8,011 bases of DNA from M3007 sp046155725 (GTDB lineage Bacteria > Bacteroidota > Bacteroidia > Chitinophagales > Saprospiraceae), in contig JBJXFT010000328.1 in the NCBI GenBank assembly GCA_046155725.1, positions 1-8,011 on the forward strand. Reading direction: 5' to 3'. Below are positions 1 through 6,000 of this stretch, piece after piece. A program made the translations under genes and the position numbers. How positions within the stretch are numbered: position 1 is the stretch's first letter; every line of letters begins with the position of its first letter. The notes below the pieces were generated by a model, which searched no databases, was not told the DNA's origin, and saw nothing but the letters and a program-made list of their open reading frames with translations.

Positions 1-1281
1 CCTTTCAACACCGATCTCAGCGCGGCTTCGCCGAACAACCCCGTGGTGCTGTACCACGCGAGCGGCCATGGCCTCATTGCCAACGCAAAGGCAATCGAAC
101 TCGCCGGAATCTCCCGCGAAACTTCAGACCCGATTGGTGGGCGCATCGTGCGCGACGCTCGCGGCAAGCTCACGGGCGTTTTTGAGGAAAACGCTATGGG
201 CTTGATAGAAAAACCCTTTTACGCATGGAAAAACCTGCGCCCCGAAGCCGAGCAAATTGCCGCCTTTGAAAAAACTGCCCAACTCGCCGCCGCCGAATGC
301 CTTGCCAAAGGCATCACCTCCTTCCAGGATGCTGGCAGCAATTTTTGGGAACTCGCCCAGTACCGCCGCCTCGCCGAGGCGAGCCAACTTCCGCTCCGCC
401 TTTGGGTGATGGCCAGCCAGCCCCAAGCCCACGACATCCCCAAGCTTGCTGATTTTCCCCAAATCGGATTGGGCAACCACCATTTTACCTGCCGCGCCGT
501 GAAATGCTACTTCGATGGCGCGCTCGGCTCTTACGGCGCGTGGCTGCTCGCGCCCTACGACGACAAGCCTGGCTTTGTTGGCCAAAACACCACCCCGCTC
601 GACACCATCGCGCTCGCCGCCCAAGCCTGCAGAAAATACGGCCTTCAACTCTGCGTCCACGCCATCGGCGACCGCGCCAACCGCGAGGTTCTGAATGTTG
701 TTGAAAACACATTCGCCAATGGCCAACAGTCAACAGTCAACGGTCAACAGTCAACAGTCAACAGTCAACGCTGGCGCATCGAGCACGCCCAACACATTGA
801 CCCGCAAGACATCCCGCGCTTCGCGCAGCTTGGCGTGGTGGCTTCTATGCAGGCAATCCACTGCACCAGCGACGCGCCGTTCGTGGCCAAACGCCTCGGC
901 ACCGAACGCGCCCGCACAGGAGCCTACGCCTGGCGCAGCCTGCTCGACAACGGCGCTCAGCTCGCCAATGGTACCGATGCGCCAGTGGAAGATGTTGACC
1001 CACTGCCTTGTTTGTATGCTTCGGTCACGCGCCGCCGCGCCGACACGGGGCTTGAGTTTTTTCCAGAACAAAAAATGACACGGGAAGAAGCACTGCTTTC
1101 CTACACGCTTTGGAATGCATGGGCGGCTTTTGAAGAAAAAGAAAAAGGCTCGCTCGCGCCAGGCAAGTTGGCCGACATCGTGGTGCTGTCCAAAGACTTG
1201 CTGCGCTGTGCGCCAGAAGAAATTTTGCAGGCGAAGGTTCTGAAAACCGTGGTGGGCGGAAAAGTGAGATATGGGAATTAA
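1..1281 (+). CDS. YtcJ-family amidohydrolase, 5' partial
   Basis: This is a metal-dependent hydrolase of the amidohydrolase family 3 (YtcJ/AepA-like), a group acting on amides and related C-N bonds; the substrate cannot be told from sequence. The frame is open from base 1 (PFNTDLSAASPNNPV...), so the GTG at 43 is an internal Val codon, not the start. Visible family marks are the LYHASGHG segment near the start, the KCYFDGALGS segment (about 502-531), HAIGDRAN with its His at 658-660, RIEHAQH with its His at 784-786, and GTDAPVEDVDP with its Asp at 976-978. A typical C-terminal stretch follows (GSLAPGKLADIVVL). About 426 residues are present; members usually run 530-570, so roughly 110-130 residues carrying the HxH metal motif lie upstream. 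No signal peptide can be judged. The oddity is a Gln/Ser/Thr/Val/Asn-rich insert made by a heptamer repeat between HAIGDRAN and RIEHAQ. The stop overlaps that of the opposing gene. Family assignment is firm. Confidence 0.5.
   Translation, partial: PFNTDLSAASPNNPVVLYHASGHGLIANAKAIELAGISRETSDPIGGRIVRDARGKLTGVFEENAMGLIEKPFYAWKNLRPEAEQIAAFEKTAQLAAAECLAKGITSFQDAGSNFWELAQYRRLAEASQLPLRLWVMASQPQAHDIPKLADFPQIGLGNHHFTCRAVKCYFDGALGSYGAWLLAPYDDKPGFVGQNTTPLDTIALAAQACRKYGLQLCVHAIGDRANREVLNVVENTFANGQQSTVNGQQSTVNSQRWRIEHAQHIDPQDIPRFAQLGVVASMQAIHCTSDAPFVAKRLGTERARTGAYAWRSLLDNGAQLANGTDAPVEDVDPLPCLYASVTRRRADTGLEFFPEQKMTREEALLSYTLWNAWAAFEEKEKGSLAPGKLADIVVLSKDLLRCAPEEILQAKVLKTVVGGKVRYGN
724..769 (+). repeat. CAACAGT heptanucleotide tandem repeat inside the amidohydrolase
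   Basis: Six full 7-bp units (five CAACAGT and one CAACGGT, the third) plus a partial CAAC lie head to tail. Because 7 is not a multiple of 3, the protein repeats every three units (21 bp): GQQSTVN, GQQSTVN, then SQ. Six units add 42 bp, exactly 14 codons, so the downstream RIEHAQH motif stays in frame. The insert sits in the loop between two active-site strands, where family members normally have only a short linker. From memory, the same heptamer is one of the short tandemly repeated repetitive (STRR) units described in cyanobacteria; this window is not cyanobacterial in character. Confidence 0.5.
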
Positions 1282-2393
1282 TCCTCCCTTTTCAAGAGCT
1301 GCACCAGCATACCACTTTTCAAGCGCGGCTCGAAATAGGTGCTTTTGGGCGGCAAGATTTCACCCGCGTCGGCCAAAAACATCATGTCCGAAAAATGGAC
1401 AGGGTAGAGCGCGAAGCCCACGCGATTGCGGCTACCGGCAGATTTGCGCAAGCCTTCCAGCCCTTTGCTGCCGTCAATGTAAGCCACGCGGGTATCGGTG
1501 CGCACGTCGCTGATGTGGAGGATGTTGCCCAGCACAAGTTCGTTCAAGAGCGAGGCATCGAGCAGGGCGTTTTGTTCGTCTAAGCCGCGCAACAATTCGG
1601 GCCGCCAGTGCAGGGCGTACCATTCCTTGTGGAGGCACATCACCAGCTCGTGCTTGGCCGTGGGGCGGCGGGGCGATTCCAAGATTTCGAGGTCGAATAC
1701 TTTGGAAAGCTGCGCCACGAACTGCGCCGCGCTCATGCTTTTGGGCATTTCCACGGCGCGGTTGTAGTCGAGGATGTCCAACTGATCGGTGGCAAAAAAC
1801 GCGCAGAAGAGGTGGTCGAAATCAAAAGCCGGGTATTGGTCGCGCTGTTCGTGCAGCATCGCCATAGTGGTGGTGCGGTGGTGGCCGTCGGCGATGTAGG
1901 TGGACTTCACGTTCTGGGCGAACAGGTTTTGCAACTCGCCGATGCCTTGCTCGTCGGTGACGGCCCACACGCGGTGGAACACTTTTCCTTGTTTGAACTT
2001 GGTGCTGAAAAGGGGCTTGTTTTTCTTGGAAAAGGCGCTCAACCAATCGCTGATGCCCTGAACGGGCGGGTAAGTGAGCAGCACAGGCTTCAGGATAGCG
2101 TCCCAGCGGAGGAACAATTCCATTTGTTGTTTTTCGCGCTCGCTGAGCGTGGCTTCGTGCTTTTTGACTTTCCCCGCAAAAAAATCCTCCACCTCGTTGA
2201 GCGCTACCAAGCCCGTGTGCTCCCCTGTCGGCGACTGGATTTGGTAAATGAAAAAAGCGGGCAGGGGCACTCTTTTAAAAAAACCCTGCTCCGAGTAACT
2301 TCGGTACAGGTTTTTCGCCTCGTCGCAAAAAGCGTCGGGCGATTCTACCTTCTCAAAATTTGGGTAACAGGCGCGGAGAGGTTTTATCTTCAT
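1278..2393 (-). CDS. DUF1015 family protein (PF06245-like), 371 aa
   Basis: This is a conserved soluble protein of unknown biochemical function. Recognisable family segments, numbered from the chosen Met, are KKHEATLSEREKQQ (77-90), a WAVTDEQGIGELQNLF stretch (about 143-158), the hallmark ADGHHR (168-173), and the C-terminal AGEILPPKSTYFEPRLKSG block (343-361). The frame stays open upstream to 2504, but the extension is low in complexity (LTLTTTT) and unlike the family, whereas MKIKPLRACYPNF looks like the usual beginning. I therefore start at the ATG at 2393. No clear ribosome binding site precedes it. The protein is a little shorter than the roughly 400-residue members. In other Bacteroidota I recall this family next to serine biosynthesis genes (serA/serC); none is in this window. 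Its stop overlaps the convergent amidohydrolase stop, and it is divergent from the ogt-like gene. Family identity is well supported; a role would be a guess. Confidence 0.5.
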   Translation of the reverse strand: MKIKPLRACYPNFEKVESPDAFCDEAKNLYRSYSEQGFFKRVPLPAFFIYQIQSPTGEHTGLVALNEVEDFFAGKVKKHEATLSEREKQQMELFLRWDAILKPVLLTYPPVQGISDWLSAFSKKNKPLFSTKFKQGKVFHRVWAVTDEQGIGELQNLFAQNVKSTYIADGHHRTTTMAMLHEQRDQYPAFDFDHLFCAFFATDQLDILDYNRAVEMPKSMSAAQFVAQLSKVFDLEILESPRRPTAKHELVMCLHKEWYALHWRPELLRGLDEQNALLDASLLNELVLGNILHISDVRTDTRVAYIDGSKGLEGLRKSAGSRNRVGFALYPVHFSDMMFLADAGEILPPKSTYFEPRLKSGMLVQLLKRED

Positions 2394-2536
2394 GGTGGTG
2401 GTGGTGAGCGTTAGCGCGGCGAAAAGTAGCGCATTTTCAGATGATAGTGAGCGCATACCTTTGTCCGTGTCTTGCACGGAAGTATATGCTCGTCGAGCAA
2501 GCAAGGTTTTCTATTTTTCATTTTGTGGTTTTGCCC
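2394..2536. promoter_or_regulatory. Divergent intergenic region with two inverted repeats
   Basis: The 143 bp between the divergent DUF1015 and ogt-like starts must hold both promoters. Two perfect inverted repeats lie close together: TCCGTG-tcttg-CACGGA (2464-2480) and TGCTCG-t-CGAGCA (2487-2499). Near-matches to the Bacteroidota -7 element TAnnTTTG are TATTTTTC at 2512-2519 on the plus strand and TACTTTTC (2428-2421) on the minus strand, each with one mismatch. I find no convincing -33 TTTG partner for either, so exact promoter calls are weak. The inverted repeats could be operator sites or chance. Both reading frames run open through much of this region, so a longer N-terminus for either gene is not excluded. 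Confidence 0.5.
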
Positions 2537-3037
2537 ATGCTCGTAAAATCCTACCTCCCCACTGCCCTCGGCCCTTTTGAAATAACGGGCAGCGAACTCG
2601 GAGTGCGCACGGTGTTGCTGCGCGAAAAAGCAGCAGGCGGAGATGGCCTCGCCCAGCTGCCCGAAAGTCACCCCGTGGCGGAATGCGCCCGCCAATTGGC
2701 GGAGTATTTTGTGGGAACGAGGACTGCGTTCGACCTAAAATTGGACTGGAGCGGCGCGCCCGATTTTTCCCGCCAAGTGTGGGCGGAACTGCTGAAAATC
2801 CCGTTCGGGAAAACGACGACCTATTCGGCCATTGCCGAACGGGTGGGCAACCCAGCCGCCGTGCGGGCTGTGGGAATGGCCAACCGAACCAACCCCATCG
2901 CTATCGTGGTGCCTTGCCACCGCGTCATCGGCAAATCGGGCGAATTGCGCGGCTATTTCTATGGCCTCGACACGAAGATGCTCTTGCTGCGGCACGAAAA
3001 CCCGGTGCGTTTTGCGGAGCAGGGAGAGTTGTTCTGA
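2537..3037 (+). CDS. ogt: Methylated-DNA--[protein]-cysteine S-methyltransferase (MGMT/Ogt type)
   Basis: This is a suicide DNA-repair protein that moves the alkyl group from O6-alkylguanine (and O4-alkylthymine) onto its own cysteine, in the cytoplasm. From the chosen ATG it is 166 residues, the normal length. The order is a poorly conserved N-terminal domain (1-75), then the DNA-binding and active-site domain: FSRQVWAELLKIPFGKTTTY (77-96), the helix-turn-helix with the probable arginine finger Arg110 in AVRAVGMANRTNP, and the active site VVPCHRVIG with acceptor Cys127. The next block reads GELRGYFYGLDTKMLLL, where the common form is GYxGGL; here Tyr replaces the first Gly of the GG pair. 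The frame is open from 2441 and an ATG also lies at 2486, but its GGAAG is only 3 bases away, too close to serve. MLVKSYLPTALGPFEI (2537) matches the usual beginning. No adaptive-response (Ada) domain is attached, so it is probably constitutive. Ogt versus an ATL protein: the intact PCHRV favours an active enzyme. Confidence 0.5.
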   Translation: MLVKSYLPTALGPFEITGSELGVRTVLLREKAAGGDGLAQLPESHPVAECARQLAEYFVGTRTAFDLKLDWSGAPDFSRQVWAELLKIPFGKTTTYSAIAERVGNPAAVRAVGMANRTNPIAIVVPCHRVIGKSGELRGYFYGLDTKMLLLRHENPVRFAEQGELF

Positions 3038-3098
3038 AAGCGAGCACCAAGATTAGAGAAAACACTTAGAACTGTAATTTTTCCTAAAAACTCTTTCT
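3038..3098 (+). promoter_or_regulatory. AT-rich leader ahead of the large exported-protein gene
   Basis: Only 61 bp separate the ogt-like stop from the ATG at 3099. The last 35 bases are AT-rich (cttagaactgtaatttttcc and on), with no Shine-Dalgarno sequence, which is normal for Bacteroidota. TAATTTTT (from about 3077) is a one-mismatch match to the -7 consensus TAnnTTTG, but no good -33 box is seen. I see no hairpin terminator for the ogt-like gene here, so read-through into the large gene is possible. Low-confidence call for an actual promoter. Confidence 0.5.
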
Positions 3099-6000
3099 AT
3101 GCACACCACCCTGTCCTGTTCCATATTGCCCACTATCGCCTTTTCGCGTGCCTTGGGTTTCTTACGCGCCTTGGTTTTTTTACGCGCCATAGTTTTAACG
3201 ACGGCACGAACCACGGCGTGGGCGACGGCGGGGCTTTTGCTCCCAACCATAGCGCCCGCTCAAAGCTACACCCAAAACGCAGCACCCGTGCAGCAGACAA
3301 AATCTGCCAACGATTGCTACACCACCAACCTCGACAACGGCAACGCGGCGCTCCGCAGGGGCGAACCTAACGAGGCGTTGCGCTTTTTCGGCGAAGCCAA
3401 AAACTGCCCCGATGTGCAGGGGAACACCCGGCGGCAAGCCGAACTTGATGCCCGCATCGCTCGCTGCGAGGAACAGATGGGCTTGAAAAAAACCTCGACA
3501 GGCGGAACACAAGCAGCGGGGAAACCTGCTTCAGCCAAGCAAAAACGCACTTTTTCGAGCGATGTCTCTAACGCTCGCGGCAACTTCCCGGCCAAACACG
3601 ACTTCCTGAAAGACACCTCCGACACCTGCTTACAGCGTATGCTGGGCGAGGCCGACCGCGCCTACCGCCTCCACTTTTGGGAGGATGCGGCAGCACTTTA
3701 CCGCGCCGCTAAAAATTGCTCCGATGCCGACCAGAAAGCCCGCCAGCAGCTGTCGGATAAAATAATCGCCTGCCGCAATGCCGCCGAAAACGAACTCTTC
3801 GCCAAGCAGCAGGAGGCCGAAAGACAGGCCCGACACGCCATCGCGGCCAACCTCGCTGACGACGCGCAGGAACTCCTCCGCAGCACTGACCGCTCACTGG
3901 CTTTCCGGCTGGCCGACTTTGCCAACCAGTACATCGCGCCCGACGACAACCCGGACTGTGTGCAGGCGATGTTCGACGCTTGGTACTACCAGCCTTCCGA
4001 AGACGAACTGTACGGCCCCGCTTTTTGCTACGAACTGACGGGCAACTTGGGGGACAACACCCAACTGAGGTTCCAGCAACAGAAAGACAGCAGCCAATGG
4101 CTTTGGGCTTTTGTGCCAACAACCGGCGAGATGTTCACTTGGAAAATGCCGAACATGAGAAGGGAGCAATCTTTTGGAACCGGCGAGGGGAGCGGCTATG
4201 TGGGTTTCGATTTTGCTCCTGACGGCGAATTGTTTTTTTGGGGCGACCAGTTTTTTGAATTGCGGCGCGGGTCAAAATCGCACCGTGTGGACGTGCCTTC
4301 TGTGGGCAACTGGTGCTTCAGTGAGCGCGGCGACGAATTTTTTTATAGAAACACCGCAGAGCAAAAAATCTATGTACTGAATGTGCGTGCGGCGTTTCAG
4401 GTGCAAGATTACAGAAAAGACGCAAGAAGCCTCAGCACCTTGCAGCAAACGCTCGGCACACCGCGCGAGTTTGTTTCGGGCGTGCCGGACACCTTGTTGG
4501 CCATGCAATATTTGGGCGGCAAACTCTGGCTCGGCTACAGCGATCGGGTGGAGGTGTTGGGCAACATCGGCACAGGCAAGCCAAAGCAACGGGAAAAAGT
4601 GTACCGTTTTGAGGGGGTCGTCCTTCCTGAGTTTGCGGAGCAAAAAGATTTGCGGCTCGTGATGTACCCTAAAGAAGGCTTTGCAGTTTTGGGCTCCAAT
4701 CAGTTCGAGGGCGTTGATCGGGCAACTTGGTTGGTGCATTTGGAAAGCGAGGGGGACTCCTCGAAAACGAGGGAGTTTGAAAACCAATATCCTTTGGCCA
4801 TTGCTCCTTTGGCGCACCAAGTGGCTTGCCTCTACGGCGATGACTTTTGGGTCTTAGATGCCCACACCGGCGACACGCTTCTGCGCCAGCACAAACCCTC
4901 CTCTGCCAGTTACGATTTGATGAGCGGCAGTTTTTCGCCCGATGCGCGTTGGGTGGCCGCTGCTTCTGAGGGCGATGTGTATGTGTGGGCCTTGCAAGAT
5001 GCGCCTACGGTGCACGCCGCCGAATTGCCGCGCTTGCCCGAACATAAGCCAGTGTTCAGCCCCGACGGCAGCCGCCTTTTTCTCTCCTTTGCTGACACGC
5101 TGGCGGTGTTCGGCACGGACGCACGGAACGCTCCACAAAATTTTTGGAAAACTCAAGGCGGTATGCTGCACGGCGTTTCGGACCATTGGGCTTTGCTGCA
5201 AGTATCGCCCGATTCGGCAGAAGCGCGGCATTTGGCCGACAAGGGCCGGCCCCTGCGCTTCCCGCTCACCAACCCTGACGCAAAGCCTTTCCCATATTCT
5301 TTTGATTCAAAGGGGGAAAAACTCGTGGCGTACCTCTCGGAAGGGAACAGGGTAGAAGTCCGCTCTCTGAAAACGGGCGCGTTGGTGGCGAACAATTTTT
5401 TTGAAGGGGAGATGGTGAGCAGATTGCAGTTTGTGCCAAACACCGATGATCTGCTCGTGGTGCAAAGCACTCCTGAGGAAGAGTCTGAAATGGCCCCTTC
5501 GCGTGTGAAAGTGTGGTCGCCGCTCCTCGGCGAAAACCCTCGTGCGCTGCGCTTGCACGACTATTATGTGGACGTGTTGGCGATAGACGACACCGGCAGC
5601 CGCACGGCATTTTCAAATGGCCGCGACATTCGCATTTTCGACCTCCAAAACCTCGAAAACGAAGTATTGAAAATCGGTCAAACACAAAGCGAGGATGTGC
5701 AGGCCATCGCTTTCCGGCCCAACAGCACACTGCTCGCCGCTGCTTACGCGGACGGGAAAGTGGTTTTTTGGGATGTCCGAAATGGGCAAGCCTCGCTTCA
5801 GTTGCAAGCGGTGCCAAGCAATGGATTGGCAAAAGGCGGGGTGGAAATAGCGGCCATCGCGTTTTCGGAAGGCGGCACGACGCTGCACATCGCTGTCACC
5901 GATGGGCGGGTTTTGGCTTATGCGATTGACCCAAGTTATATCCGAACAAAAGCGCAGGACGAAAACCGGCAATTGCAGTCGTTTGGCCCAGAGCATATCG

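Noticed and set aside
43..45. GTG at 43 as the start of the amidohydrolase
   Set aside because: The frame is open to base 1 with family-like residues upstream (DLSAASPNNPV), and the essential N-terminal metal motif would be missing.
724..769. CRISPR array or protein-binding iterons
   Set aside because: Units are 7 bp with no spacers, and the tract lies inside a coding frame.
1608..2414. A 268-residue open frame on the plus strand opposite DUF1015
   Set aside because: It has no family-like segments and mirrors a well-supported DUF1015 gene; the GC-rich third codon positions of the minus-strand gene explain the open frame.
2394..2504. Longer N-terminus for the DUF1015 protein (from 2504 or 2456)
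   Set aside because: The added residues are low-complexity (LTLTTTT) and the family begins near MKIKPLRACYP.
2441..2536. Longer N-terminus for the ogt-like protein (from 2441 or 2486)
   Set aside because: The extra residues are unlike the family, and the normal length is reached from 2537.
3053..3250. A Lys/Arg-rich 65-residue frame on the minus strand (MARKKTKARKKPKAREKA), histone H1-like in appearance
   Set aside because: It is the complement of the 18-bp repeats in the large gene's leader, which explain its basic repeats; it has no evident promoter. Worth only a glance in RNA data.
4226..4345. Runs of seven T in the large gene (also near 3175 and 6084) as slippage or frameshift switches
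   Set aside because: They encode ordinary Phe-rich beta strands or leader residues in an uninterrupted frame; nothing suggests programmed shifting.
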